Shown piece by piece: positions 7,872-19,509 of a DNA stretch of 64,000 nucleotides (the stretch's first letter is position 1; each line of letters starts with the position of its first letter). The notes under the pieces were generated by a model. It saw only the letters and a program-made list of their open reading frames with translations. It was not told where the DNA came from and ran no database searches. The DNA is taken from NCBI RefSeq assembly GCF_000024845.1, contig NC_013501.1:62001-126000 (forward strand), in the 5' to 3' direction. Source of the DNA: Rhodothermus marinus DSM 4252 (GTDB taxonomy: Bacteria > Bacteroidota > Rhodothermia > Rhodothermales > Rhodothermaceae). Both the position numbers and the translations under genes were made by a program.

Positions 7872-9233
7872 ATGGCCCTTTCGAAAGCAACGCGGCGTCT
7901 GCTGATCATTCTGGCCGTTCTGCTCGGCCTGCTGGTGGTGATCGGCGTGGGCGGCCGGGCCCTCGGCCTGTTCAAGCAGGAAGCCGGCATCGAGGTCGAA
8001 GTGGCAAAGGCCGAACGGCGCGACATCACCCAGGTGGTTACGGCCTCCGGGCGAGTGCAGCCCGAGGTGGAGGTGACGATCAGTCCGGACGTCTCGGGCG
8101 AGATCGTCGAGCTGCCGGTGCGGGAAGGCGATCGCGTGGAAAAAGGCCAGTTGCTGGCTCGTATCCGGCCGGACTTCTACGAGGCGCAGGTGCAGCAGGC
8201 CGAGGCCGGCGTGGCGCAGGCGCGGGCCACGCTCAAGCAACGCGAGGCCGATCTGCTCCGGGCCGAGGGCGAATTCAAGCGCCAGAAGGCCCTCTACGAA
8301 AAGCAGGCCATCTCGGCCAGCGACTTCGAGGCGGCGCGTACGCAGTACGAGGTGGCAAAAGCTGCGCTCGAGGCCGCACGATACGCCGTCGAGAGCGCGG
8401 AGGCGCAGCTTCGCGAAGCCCGCGAGCAACTGGCCAAAACCATCATCTACGCGCCCATGAGCGGGATCGTGAGCAAGCTGGACGTGGAGCTGGGCGAGCG
8501 CGTGGTCGGCACCAGCCAGATGGCCGGTACCGAGATGATGCGCATCGCGCGGCTGGATCAGATGGAAATGGAAGTGGAGGTTAACGAAAACGACGTGGTG
8601 AACGTCTCGATCGGCGACACAGCCACGATTCACATCGACGCCTATCCGGAGCGCACCTTCCGCGGGGTGGTGACCGAAATCGCCAACTCGGCGCGGATTA
8701 CGAGTCAGGGTACGCAGGAGCAGGTCACCAACTTCCCGGTGAAGGTGCGCATTCTGGGTACGGTCGCGCTGCCCGAGGCGACGCCGTCGCCCGTTGCCCG
8801 GGCCGAAGAGGTACCGGCCAGCGCCGAGCTGCTTCCGCCGTTGCGGCCCGGCATGAGCGGCACGGTGGACATCTACACGAAGACCGTCTTCGACGCGGTG
8901 GCCGTGCCCATCCAGGCCGTCACCGTGCGCGACTTCAACCGCGTGCGGCCTGAAGGCGAAACGGCTCCCGCCGATACCGCCAGCAACCCGCTGGCGCTCA
9001 AAGAAGACCTCCGCAAGGTGGTCTTCCTCGTGGAGAACGGCAAGGCGAAAATGGTAGAGGTGCAGACCGGTATCTCCGACGACACCTATATCGAAATTAC
9101 GGCCGGGCTTCAGGGAGGCGAGACGGTAATCATCGGCCCCTATCGGGCCGTAAGCCAGACGTTGCGGCCCGGCATGGCCGTGCGCATCCAGCAGCCGGGC
9201 CGTGGCCGGCGCATCATGGCAACGGTACAATAA
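7872..9233 (+). CDS. Periplasmic adaptor (membrane fusion) protein, MacA/HlyD family
   Basis: A 453-residue protein. An N-terminal membrane anchor ([19 protein letters not shown]) is followed by a lipoyl-like half ([20 protein letters not shown]), a long alpha-helical hairpin at about 110-190 that would dock to TolC, the second lipoyl half ([19 protein letters not shown]) and C-terminal beta-barrel and membrane-proximal domains. It links the inner-membrane ABC component to the TolC-like channel encoded just upstream. The MacA type is preferred over RND adaptors because a MacB-type ATPase gene follows. Confidence 0.9.
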   Translation: MALSKATRRLLIILAVLLGLLVVIGVGGRALGLFKQEAGIEVEVAKAERRDITQVVTASGRVQPEVEVTISPDVSGEIVELPVREGDRVEKGQLLARIRPDFYEAQVQQAEAGVAQARATLKQREADLLRAEGEFKRQKALYEKQAISASDFEAARTQYEVAKAALEAARYAVESAEAQLREAREQLAKTIIYAPMSGIVSKLDVELGERVVGTSQMAGTEMMRIARLDQMEMEVEVNENDVVNVSIGDTATIHIDAYPERTFRGVVTEIANSARITSQGTQEQVTNFPVKVRILGTVALPEATPSPVARAEEVPASAELLPPLRPGMSGTVDIYTKTVFDAVAVPIQAVTVRDFNRVRPEGETAPADTASNPLALKEDLRKVVFLVENGKAKMVEVQTGISDDTYIEITAGLQGGETVIIGPYRAVSQTLRPGMAVRIQQPGRGRRIMATVQ

Positions 9234-9252
9234 CGCAACCCGAGCACAGACC

Positions 9253-9999
<747 letters not shown>

Positions 10000-10005
10000 C
10001 GAAAT

Positions 10006-10713
10006 ATGGAACTCCCGATTCTCTACGAAGACGACGACCTGCTGGCCGTGCACAAGCCCGAGGGGCTGGCGGCCATCCCCGAGCGCGATCCGTCGCGGCC
10101 CTCGGCGCGGCGGTTGCTCGAAGCGGCACGCGGCGAGCGCCTCTGGGTGGTCCACCGGCTGGACAAAGAAGCCTCGGGCGTGCTGCTGTTCGCCCGCAAC
10201 GCCGAAGCACATCGCTACATGAACACGCTCTTCGAGCAACGACAGGTGCGCAAGGTGTACCGGGCCCTGGTGCACGGCCGGCTTGAGCCCGGACAGGGAC
10301 AGATCCGGGCGCCGATCCGCATGTACGGCTCCGGACGCATGGGCGTCGATCCGGAGCGCGGTAAGCCCAGCGAGACGCGTTACCGGGTGCTGGAGTACCT
10401 GGACGAAGCCTATTCGCTGATCGAGGCGTTGCCGCTGACTGGCCGCCGCCACCAGATCCGCGTGCACTGCTACCACATCGGACATCCCATCGTGGGCGAT
10501 CCCCGCTACGGCGACCGCTCGGTGCAGCAGCGCTATCCGCGCCTGATGCTCCATGCCCTCAGCATTCGCTTCCGACATCCGAACGGGCAGGAGCTGGAAA
10601 TCGTGGCACCGGTGCCCGAAAGCTTTCAGCAGGTGCTCGACGCGCTTCGCACCGAGCTGGCAGCGTCCACGACCGACCACTCGGCCACCACTTCGTCGCC
10701 CTCGAGCACGTAG
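10006..10713 (+). CDS. RluA-family pseudouridine synthase
   Basis: A 235-residue protein. The catalytic motif HRLDKEASG lies at residues 50-58 (D53 is the catalytic aspartate), and LTGRRHQIRVHC is the second family signature. There is no N-terminal S4 domain, so this is a short RluA/TruC-type enzyme that isomerises uridine in rRNA or tRNA; the target site cannot be assigned. It follows the ABC gene by 6 bp. Its last 88 bp overlap, on the opposite strand, the 3' end of the D-threonine aldolase-like gene, so the Ser/Thr-rich tail may not be functionally important. Confidence 0.88.
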   Translation: MELPILYEDDDLLAVHKPEGLAAIPERDPSRPSARRLLEAARGERLWVVHRLDKEASGVLLFARNAEAHRYMNTLFEQRQVRKVYRALVHGRLEPGQGQIRAPIRMYGSGRMGVDPERGKPSETRYRVLEYLDEAYSLIEALPLTGRRHQIRVHCYHIGHPIVGDPRYGDRSVQQRYPRLMLHALSIRFRHPNGQELEIVAPVPESFQQVLDALRTELAASTTDHSATTSSPSST

Positions 10714-11816
10714 AAGCGGCGCAGGAGCGGAGCGATCAGACAGGCATGGTTGGGTACGATCTGCACGCGGTCGCCGATCTGGAGCGTCGTGCCACCGCGT
10801 ACGTGCATCCAGCCATGCTCTTCCGAAAGGCGTTCGATGACCGCATGGGGTAGCGGCGTGCGGCTGGCCGGGTGGTAGAGCGGCAGGCCGTAGCCCCGCG
10901 TTCCGTAGCCCTGATCCGTTGCCAGTGCTTTTTTGCCGGCGTCCAGAAAGACCCACCAGCCGCCCCGACCGTCCGGTTTGCGGCTGACCACCCGGGCCAG
11001 CACGGTCAGCGCGCAGGCGTCGCGTGTGCAGCTCCCCAGCGCCACCTGCATCACGTCGTGGAAAACGTAGTTGCCGGGACGGATTTCGGTAATGCGAAAG
11101 CCCTGTTCCGTTCGGTTCGTGAAGTAATGCGCCGTGGGGGTGGAGCCGACGCTGAGTTCGAAGCGCTCGGGGTGGGCCAGCCCGGCCTGCTGCAGCGTGA
11201 CGGCCGCCGCCAGCAGACGATCGCGCTCCTCGGCGGCCACGCGTCGGAGGGCATCGGCCGGCGATTCATCAGGCCCGGGGCCGTGATAGGCCTGACCCGC
11301 ATGGGTGAGCAGGCCGATCAGCCGCAGCCCCGGGCTTTCCTGAATCAATCGGGCGCAGTCCACCAGCCGCCGGGCATCGTCCCAGCGCACGCCCGTGCGG
11401 CCGAAGCCGGTATCGACCTCCAGCAGCACCTCGGCCTGGCGGCCGCGCGCGGCGAAAAAGTCCGAAGCCGCACGGATCGCTTCGGGCGTGTCGAGGCAGA
11501 AGGAGATCCGCGCCTGGGCCATGAGCGCCAGCAGCCGCTCGTAGCGATCGATGCCCACGGTGGGATAGGCCACGCGCACGTCCGTAAGGCCGGCCGCCAC
11601 GAACGCCTCCGCCTCATCGACCGTGGCCACCGTAATGCCCGTGGCGCCCAGCTCCTGCTGCAGGCGGGCCAGCTCTGGCGTCTTGTGCGTTTTGGCGTGC
11701 GGACGCAACGCGACGCCTTCCTGCGTGGCGCGTTGTTGCATTTCCCGGAGGTTGCCCAGCAGGCGCTGTCGGTCGATCAGCGCGGCCGGCGTGGGCAGGG
11801 CTTCAATCGTCTGCAT
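10626..11816 (-). CDS. D-threonine aldolase-like PLP enzyme (fold-type III)
   Basis: 396 residues from ATG 11816 (MQTIEALPTPAALIDRQRLL). The N-terminal alanine-racemase-like barrel carries the PLP-lysine motif RPHAKTHK (about residues 38-45). The C-terminal beta domain has the metal-binding PNHAC (His-x-Cys) motif that marks D-threonine aldolases and eukaryotic-type D-serine dehydratases. The reaction is probably PLP- and divalent-metal-dependent cleavage of D-3-hydroxy amino acids or deamination of D-serine. It is divergent from the chemotaxis-like gene and convergent, with overlap, with the pseudouridine synthase. Confidence 0.85.
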   Translation of the reverse strand: MQTIEALPTPAALIDRQRLLGNLREMQQRATQEGVALRPHAKTHKTPELARLQQELGATGITVATVDEAEAFVAAGLTDVRVAYPTVGIDRYERLLALMAQARISFCLDTPEAIRAASDFFAARGRQAEVLLEVDTGFGRTGVRWDDARRLVDCARLIQESPGLRLIGLLTHAGQAYHGPGPDESPADALRRVAAEERDRLLAAAVTLQQAGLAHPERFELSVGSTPTAHYFTNRTEQGFRITEIRPGNYVFHDVMQVALGSCTRDACALTVLARVVSRKPDGRGGWWVFLDAGKKALATDQGYGTRGYGLPLYHPASRTPLPHAVIERLSEEHGWMHVRGGTTLQIGDRVQIVPNHACLIAPLLRRFYVLEGDEVVAEWSVVDAASSVRSASSTC

Positions 11817-11891
11817 CTTCTGGGCCTGAGATTTAAGTGAAGGTGCCGGTGGCCGATTAAGGGGGTGTAAGAAAATAAGCCCCCGGTATCC

Positions 11892-13469
11892 ATGGAAGTT
11901 GCGGAAAAAGAAACGAAGCCGTCGACAGCAGCGCTTCCTTCCGAGGTGGCCGAAACGTTCCATGCATTGCAGCAGGTGATCACGCGGGCGGCGATCGGAG
12001 CAGCCCGAACGGCCCAGCGTCTGGAACGCATCGGTCAACAGTTCGCAGAGGCCCGTGCCGGCGTGGAAGCCTCCGCCCGGGCCATGCAGCAGATCCGGCA
12101 GCGCGTGGAAGCCGTGGCCGAATCGGCCCGTTCGACGGCGGACGTGGCCCATCAGGTAGCCCGGCTTACCGAAGAAGGTCGGCAGCAGAGCGATGCCTCA
12201 CAGGAGGCCGTGAAGCACCTGGAGCAGCAGGTGGTGGCGGTCATGGAACGGCTCGAGCGGCTGGTGGCTCAGGTGCAGGGCATCACGCAGATCAGCGACG
12301 TGATCGACCGGATCGCCTGGAAAACCAAGCTGCTGGCCTTCAATGCGGGCATCGAGGCAGCGCGGGCCGGGCACGAAGGACAGGGCTTCTCGGTGCTGGC
12401 CAACGAGATCAAATCGCTCTCCGAAGACACTGCCCTGCAGACGCGCCAGATTCGCGCCCTGATCAACGATCTGGTGAAAGAACTGCAGCCGGTGGAGGAG
12501 GCCATCCGGCAGAGCCAGGAGCTGTTGCATACGACGGTAGAGCAATCCGATCGGCTGGAGGCGGCCCTGCAGCGCATTCACGAGCTGGCCGGCCAGGCCG
12601 CGCAGCACATGGATCGGGTCGTTACGACGGTGGATGCGCAATTGCAGGATGCTGAAGCCGTCGGCGCGACACTGCAGCAGGCGCTGGCTGCCGTGGGGCA
12701 CGTCGACAAAGAAGCCGAACACATCGCCCGCGATACGTTCACGCTCTCGGAGCTGGTGGAGGACGCCTATGGCTATCTGGGGCGCTTCAATGGCCGTTCC
12801 CTTTTTCACCGGGCGCTGACGCTGGCACGCGAGCTGGCCGAACGCAGCCGCCGGATCTTCGAGCAGGTGATCGACGAAGGGCGGTGTACGCTGGACGATG
12901 TGCTGGCCCTGGAGTACACCGAGATCAAAGGCCGGGAAGCCATTGCCTCGCTGGCGCGGCTATTCGACGTGAGCCGGGTGCCGGAAAGCGGCTTCGACCC
13001 GCCCAAGTACAGCACGCGCTACGATCATCTGGTCGACGAGGCGCTGCAGCAGGTAATGGATGAAATCCTGGAGCGAGAACCTCGCCTGACTTTTGCACTG
13101 ATCATCGACCTGAACTCCTACGCACCCATCCACAACCGGCGCTTCTGCCAGGACTGGACGGGCGACCCGAAGAAAGATCTGGTGGGCAACCGCATCAAGC
13201 GGTTTTTCTTCGACAAGGGCGTGCTGGTGCGTGGTGCCCGGGTCGGTCTACCCCGCGCCGCCGTGACGCTTCCCAACATGGCGCGCCGCGAAGACTTTCT
13301 TCGCGTGTGCGATCTGCGGGAGCGTCCGGAAGAGCGCGACGTGTTTCTGGTACAGACCTACGCGCGGGATACGGGCCAGGTGCTCAGCGCCCTGACCGTC
13401 CCGCTCTACGTCAAAGGGCACCGCTACGGGGCCGTGTTGCTGGGCTGGGATCCGGAGCGTGTCGGCTGA
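11892..13469 (+). CDS. Soluble methyl-accepting chemotaxis-type receptor
   Basis: A 525-residue protein. No signal peptide or transmembrane helix is visible, so it should be cytoplasmic. Residues about 20-290 are continuous coiled coil around an MCP signalling hairpin at 135-180 (NAGIEAARAGHEGQGFSVLA), which contacts CheA/CheW. The C-terminal 150 residues hold a sensor-like module (LIIDLNSYAPIHNRRFCQDW and TVPLYVKGHRYGAVLLGWD) resembling the ligand domain that follows cytoplasmic MCPs. The sensor is therefore downstream of the signalling hairpin. Its stop codon directly abuts the atpC stop. The ligand is unknown. Confidence 0.83.
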   Translation: MEVAEKETKPSTAALPSEVAETFHALQQVITRAAIGAARTAQRLERIGQQFAEARAGVEASARAMQQIRQRVEAVAESARSTADVAHQVARLTEEGRQQSDASQEAVKHLEQQVVAVMERLERLVAQVQGITQISDVIDRIAWKTKLLAFNAGIEAARAGHEGQGFSVLANEIKSLSEDTALQTRQIRALINDLVKELQPVEEAIRQSQELLHTTVEQSDRLEAALQRIHELAGQAAQHMDRVVTTVDAQLQDAEAVGATLQQALAAVGHVDKEAEHIARDTFTLSELVEDAYGYLGRFNGRSLFHRALTLARELAERSRRIFEQVIDEGRCTLDDVLALEYTEIKGREAIASLARLFDVSRVPESGFDPPKYSTRYDHLVDEALQQVMDEILEREPRLTFALIIDLNSYAPIHNRRFCQDWTGDPKKDLVGNRIKRFFFDKGVLVRGARVGLPRAAVTLPNMARREDFLRVCDLRERPEERDVFLVQTYARDTGQVLSALTVPLYVKGHRYGAVLLGWDPERVG

Positions 13470-13898
13470 TCAGGGGTGGATGCGCTGGCCGACCTGGCCC
13501 ATGGCGACGCGTAGCCGGTTGCGGGCGCGCTCCAGCGCGGCCTCGGCCTCAGCCCGTTCCTCGGGCGTCTGGGCCTTCTGCAACCGCTCCAGGGCCCGCT
13601 GCTCGGCCGCCCGGGCGCGTTCGACGTCGATCTCGGAGGCCGGCTCGGCCGTCTCGGCCAGAATCGTCACCGTGTTGCCCAGCACCTCGACGAAGCCGCC
13701 ACTGGTGGCGAATGTGATCCGCTCGCCCGAAGGGGTCGTCACGAAGATCGGCCCTACCGTGATGGCGGCCACCATGGGCGCGTGGTTGTAGAGCACCTCG
13801 AACGATCCCTCCACGCCGGGCGCGCGCACGCTGAGCGCCTCGCCCCGGAAGACACGCCGGTCGGGCGCCACGATCTCCACAAAGAGCGTCCGTGCCAT
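13470..13898 (-). CDS. atpC: ATP synthase F1 epsilon subunit
   Basis: A 142-residue protein. The N-terminal beta-sandwich (LFVEIVAPDRRVFRGEA, with GSFEVLYNHAPMVAAI) is typical of the epsilon subunit, followed by a C-terminal helical hairpin (ERARAAEQRALERLQKAQ) that can insert into the catalytic head and inhibit ATP hydrolysis. It is cotranscribed behind atpD with a 2-bp gap. The beta-epsilon pair is separated from the other ATP synthase genes, a common arrangement in Bacteroidota and relatives. Confidence 0.96.
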   Translation of the reverse strand: MARTLFVEIVAPDRRVFRGEALSVRAPGVEGSFEVLYNHAPMVAAITVGPIFVTTPSGERITFATSGGFVEVLGNTVTILAETAEPASEIDVERARAAEQRALERLQKAQTPEERAEAEAALERARNRLRVAMGQVGQRIHP

Positions 13899-13900
13899 GA

Positions 13901-15424
<1,524 letters not shown>

Positions 15425-15659
15425 TTATCGATCCGTATCCCGGAAAAGGATGCCCACTACCTGCAGGCCTTATAAGATAACGCTTCCCGCAGGCAATGCA
15501 GCCGTGCAACGGCCAAAACTACCGGATTGATCTCAAAGAATCCGGGAAATTTGGCAAGAACAACAACGTAGCCTGCTGCTCGGCCAGTAACGAGCACATT
15601 GCACCGATCGTTGCCGGTTGTTACCTTGCTCGAAGCAAATGCCCGAAGTACGAAGCCGT

Positions 15660-18164
15660 ATGCAAAAGATTCGACGTGCCTGCTTGCTTGTTGCGCTGGG
15701 GCTGGCACCTGCACTGGCCGCCCAGCCGTTGCAGTCGCCCGAGGAGTTTCTGGGCTACCCGCCGGGCACGCGCTTTACCCCGCACTACCGGGTGGTGGAC
15801 TACTTCGAATACGTGGCGCGCACCTCGCCGCGCGTGCAGCTTGTGCAGTACGGGGAGACCTACGAAGGCCGGCCGCTGCTGCTGGCCATCATCTCGTCGC
15901 CGGAAAACCTGGCGCGGATCGAAGCGCTCCGAGAAGACAACCTCCGGCGGGCCGGACGTATGCCCGGTACACCGGACCCCGACGGACCGGTGTTCGTCTG
16001 GCTCAGCTACAACGTGCACGGCAACGAGGCCGTCAGCACGGAGGCGGCCCTGCTGACGCTCTATGCGCTGGCACATCCCGACAGCCAGCGCACGGGCGCC
16101 TGGCTCGAGCAGGCCGTCGTGCTGCTGGATCCGTGCCTGAACCCGGACGGCCGCGAGCGCTACGTGCAGTGGTACCACCGCATGCTGGGCGTGCAACCCG
16201 ATCCGGACCCGATCGCCCGGGAGCACCACGAGCCCTGGCCCGGCGGCCGCACCAATCACTACTACTTCGACCTGAACCGCGACTGGGCCTGGGGCACCCA
16301 GCAGGAGACGCAGGCCCGGCTGGCCGTCTATCACCGGTGGATGCCTCAGATTCACGTGGATTTTCACGAACAGGGCGTGGACGAACCCTACTATTTCGCG
16401 CCGGCCGCCCGCCCCATCCATCCGCTGATCACGGACTGGCAACGGGCGCTGCAGGACACGATCGGCCGCAACCATGCCCGCTACTTCGATGCGGACGGCC
16501 GCCTGTACTTCACCCGGGAAGTGTTCGACCTCTTTTACCCCGGCTACGGCGACACCTGGCCCACCTTCAACGGGGCGATCGGCATGACCTACGAGCAGGG
16601 CGGCGGCGGACGGGCCGGACTGGCCATCCGCACCGCCGAGGGCGACACGCTCACGCTGGCCGAGCGCATTCGCAACCACTACACGACCGGGCTCTCCACG
16701 ATCGAAACGGCCGTCCGGCAGCGGCGCACGCTGCTGGACCGGTTCGCCCGCTACTTCGCCGAGACGCAGACGCAGCCGGCCGGACGCTACCGTGCCTTTC
16801 TGATCCGTGGCGACGCGCATCCCGACCGACTGGCCGCCCTCACGGCACTGCTTGACCGGCAGGGCATCCGCTACGGCACGCTCACCCGCGCACGTGCGGT
16901 GGAAGGCCTCGATTACGCGACGGACGCGCGTCAGCGCCTCGAAGCGCGCCCGGGCGACCTCGTGGTAAGCGTCTATCAGCCGGCCGGTACGCTGGCCCAG
17001 GTGCTGTTCGACCCAGACCCGGTGCTTCCCGACTCGCTCACCTACGACATCACGAGCTGGGCCCTCCCCTACGCCTTCGGACTGGAGGCCTATGCGCTGA
17101 GCGAACGCCTGGAGCCGGACCGCGCGGGCTGGGCGCGTCCGACCCCGACCCCGCCTACCGAAGCGCAGCCCTACGCCTACCTGGTGCGCTGGGGCGGAAT
17201 GGACGCCGCGCGGTTCCTGGCCGATGTGCTTCGCCAGGGCGTGAAGGTCCGCGTAACCGAAGCGCCGCTGGCGCTGAACGGTCGGCGCTTCGAGGCGGGC
17301 ACGCTGATCCTGACGCGCGCCGGCAACGAGCATCTGGGCGCCCGCTTCGACCGGATCGTGCACGAAGCAGCCCGCCGCCGGCACCAGCAGCTTTACACGA
17401 CTCGGACGGGCTTTGTGGACGAAGGGCCCGATCTGGGCTCCTCGCGCGTGCGCTTCCTTCGGAAGCCGCGCGTCTATCTGCTGGCCGGAGCGCCCGCTTC
17501 GGCCTACGCCGTGGGTGAGATCTGGCACTTCTTCGAGCAGGTGCTGCACTACCCGATCACGCTGGTGGAACGGGACGAGCTGGACGAACTGCTGCTCGAC
17601 GAAGGCGACGTGCTGATTCTCCCGCACGGGTTCTACAACGCCCGGGAAATGCCGCTCGAATCGCTGCTGGAAGGGGTGCGGCGCGGCGCCCGACTGATCG
17701 CACTGGAAGGGGCGCTCGATCTGCTGGCCGGGCAGCAGGGGGTGGCGCTCAAGCGACGGCAGAGAGACGACTCGGAGCAGGACACCGCCGCACGGCCGCG
17801 TCGCTACGAGATGCGCGAGCGGGAAGCCATCAGCGATCAGGTGCCGGGTGCCATCTATCGCGTGCAGCTCGACCCCACGCACCCGCTGGCCTTCGGGCTT
17901 GCCCGCTACTTCACGCTGAAGCGCAGCACGCGGGCCTACGAGCTGCTGGAAGACGGCTGGAACGTGGCATGGCTCGAAGAGGGGCGCCCGCGCAGCGGCT
18001 TTGCCGGCCACCGGACCGTGGAGCGCCTCCGCGAAACGCTCGTGGTCGGCACGCAGCGGCTGGGCCGGGGTACGCTCGTTTTCTTCGTGGACGATCCGCT
18101 CTTCCGCGGCTTCTGGCACGCCGGCCAGCTCCTGTTCACGAACGCCGTGTTTTTCGGGGAGTGA
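15660..18164 (+). CDS. Secreted M14-family zinc carboxypeptidase
   Basis: 834 residues from ATG 15660, chosen because it gives a clean signal peptide (MQKIRRACLLVALGLAPALA, cut before AQP); ATG 15639 is an alternative. The zinc site is visible as H120-GN-E123 and H236 in HVDFHEQG, with the family motifs NPDG and DLNRDW between them. The large C-terminal half (about residues 380-830) resembles the extra domain of secreted Bacteroidota M14 peptidases, which includes a glutamine-amidotransferase-like fold. It should act in the periplasm or outside the cell on peptides. It is convergent with the phosphorylase gene, with 3 bp between stops. Confidence 0.88.
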   Translation: MQKIRRACLLVALGLAPALAAQPLQSPEEFLGYPPGTRFTPHYRVVDYFEYVARTSPRVQLVQYGETYEGRPLLLAIISSPENLARIEALREDNLRRAGRMPGTPDPDGPVFVWLSYNVHGNEAVSTEAALLTLYALAHPDSQRTGAWLEQAVVLLDPCLNPDGRERYVQWYHRMLGVQPDPDPIAREHHEPWPGGRTNHYYFDLNRDWAWGTQQETQARLAVYHRWMPQIHVDFHEQGVDEPYYFAPAARPIHPLITDWQRALQDTIGRNHARYFDADGRLYFTREVFDLFYPGYGDTWPTFNGAIGMTYEQGGGGRAGLAIRTAEGDTLTLAERIRNHYTTGLSTIETAVRQRRTLLDRFARYFAETQTQPAGRYRAFLIRGDAHPDRLAALTALLDRQGIRYGTLTRARAVEGLDYATDARQRLEARPGDLVVSVYQPAGTLAQVLFDPDPVLPDSLTYDITSWALPYAFGLEAYALSERLEPDRAGWARPTPTPPTEAQPYAYLVRWGGMDAARFLADVLRQGVKVRVTEAPLALNGRRFEAGTLILTRAGNEHLGARFDRIVHEAARRRHQQLYTTRTGFVDEGPDLGSSRVRFLRKPRVYLLAGAPASAYAVGEIWHFFEQVLHYPITLVERDELDELLLDEGDVLILPHGFYNAREMPLESLLEGVRRGARLIALEGALDLLAGQQGVALKRRQRDDSEQDTAARPRRYEMREREAISDQVPGAIYRVQLDPTHPLAFGLARYFTLKRSTRAYELLEDGWNVAWLEEGRPRSGFAGHRTVERLRETLVVGTQRLGRGTLVFFVDDPLFRGFWHAGQLLFTNAVFFGE

Positions 18165-18167
18165 ATT

Positions 18168-19508
18168 TCAGGGGAGGGTCCACCGCCCCTCGGCGTAGCG
18201 GGCGAGTAGCAGCGGGCGTGGGGGCGGTGGGGTCTCGGCGAAGCGGTAGGCGGCCAGCAGCGCCTGTCGGAAATCGACGAGCCGGTCGCGGCGGCGCGTG
18301 TAGAGCGTGGCGAGCACGTCGCCGGGCGCCACGGGATCGCCGGGCTTCCGGTGCAGCACCAGGCCGGCCGTTGGATCCACCGGATCTTCCTTGACGCGGC
18401 GGCCGGCGCCCAGATGCACGGCCAGCCGTCCCACGGCGCGGGCGTCCAGATCGGCCACGTAGCCGCGGGCCCCGTCGGGGGCGCGCACCTCGCCGGCCGG
18501 TTCGGTGTCGGGACGGGTCTCGGGGCGCTCGAGCACGCGCACGTCGCCGCCCTGAGCTCGCACCATGGCGCAGAAGCGCTCGAAGGCGCGTCCATCCGTC
18601 AGCGCCACCCGGGCCAGTCTGCGTCCGGCCTCCGGCGTTTCGGCGGCGCCGCCCAGCCAGAGCATTTCGCCGGCCAGCGCCAGCGTGACTTCGATCAGGT
18701 CTTCGATCCCTTCAAAATCGCCGCGAAGCGCCCGCAGGCTTTCGACGACCTCGGGCCAGTTGCCCACGGCACGGCCCAGCGGCACGTTCATGTCGGTCAG
18801 CCAGGCCACGGCCGGCCGTCCGGCCCGCGTGGCGATGCCCACGAGCGTTTCGGCCAGGCGCCGGGCGTCCGCCTCCTGCTGCATGAAGGCCCCACGGCCG
18901 CACTTGACGTCGAACACGAGCGCGTCGGCCCCTTCGGCCAGTTTCTTGCTCAGGATCGAGGCGGCGATAAGCGGAATCGACTCGATCGTGCCCGTCACGT
19001 CGCGCAATGCGTAGAGCTTGCGGTCGGCCGGCGCGATCTCGTCGGTCTGGCCGATCATCACCACGCCCAGTTCCCGGAGCTGGCGGCGAAAGGCTTCGAT
19101 CGACAGATCGGTGCGCAGGCCCGGGATCGATTCCAGTTTGTCGAGCGTGCCGCCCGTGTGGCCCAGACCCCGACCCGAGATCATCGGCACCGGCACGCCG
19201 CAGGCGGCCACCAGCGGCGCCAGGATCAGCGAGACCTTGTCGCCTACGCCGCCGGTGGAGTGCTTGTCCACCTTGCGGCCGGGCAGGTCCGACAGATCCA
19301 GCACGTGCCCCGAGTGCAGCATAGCATCGGTGAGCGCGTCCATTTCCGCCTCGTTCAGGCCGCGGATGAAGGCGGCCATCAGGAACGCGCTCATCTGATA
19401 GTCGGGCACTTCGCCGCGCGTGTAGGCCTGCACGAGCCAGCGCAGGTCGTCCGGGGCCAGGTGACCTCCGTCGCGCTTCGTGATGATCAGTTCGACAACG
19501 TCGGGCAT
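18168..19508 (-). CDS. deoA: Thymidine / pyrimidine-nucleoside phosphorylase
   Basis: 446 residues. The family signature SGRGLGHTGGTLDKLE and the phosphate-binding KHSTGGVGDK are both present, with the alpha domain at the N-terminus and the small C-terminal alpha/beta domain (LHRKPGDPVAPGDVLATLY). It catalyses phosphorolysis of thymidine, and perhaps uridine, to base and (deoxy)ribose-1-phosphate in pyrimidine salvage. The next gene on the same strand, the GH9 gene, ends 1 bp from its start, so the two may share a transcript although the functions are unrelated. deoA versus pdp cannot be separated by sequence reading alone. Confidence 0.93.
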   Translation of the reverse strand: MPDVVELIITKRDGGHLAPDDLRWLVQAYTRGEVPDYQMSAFLMAAFIRGLNEAEMDALTDAMLHSGHVLDLSDLPGRKVDKHSTGGVGDKVSLILAPLVAACGVPVPMISGRGLGHTGGTLDKLESIPGLRTDLSIEAFRRQLRELGVVMIGQTDEIAPADRKLYALRDVTGTIESIPLIAASILSKKLAEGADALVFDVKCGRGAFMQQEADARRLAETLVGIATRAGRPAVAWLTDMNVPLGRAVGNWPEVVESLRALRGDFEGIEDLIEVTLALAGEMLWLGGAAETPEAGRRLARVALTDGRAFERFCAMVRAQGGDVRVLERPETRPDTEPAGEVRAPDGARGYVADLDARAVGRLAVHLGAGRRVKEDPVDPTAGLVLHRKPGDPVAPGDVLATLYTRRRDRLVDFRQALLAAYRFAETPPPPRPLLLARYAEGRWTLP

Positions 19509-19509
19509 G

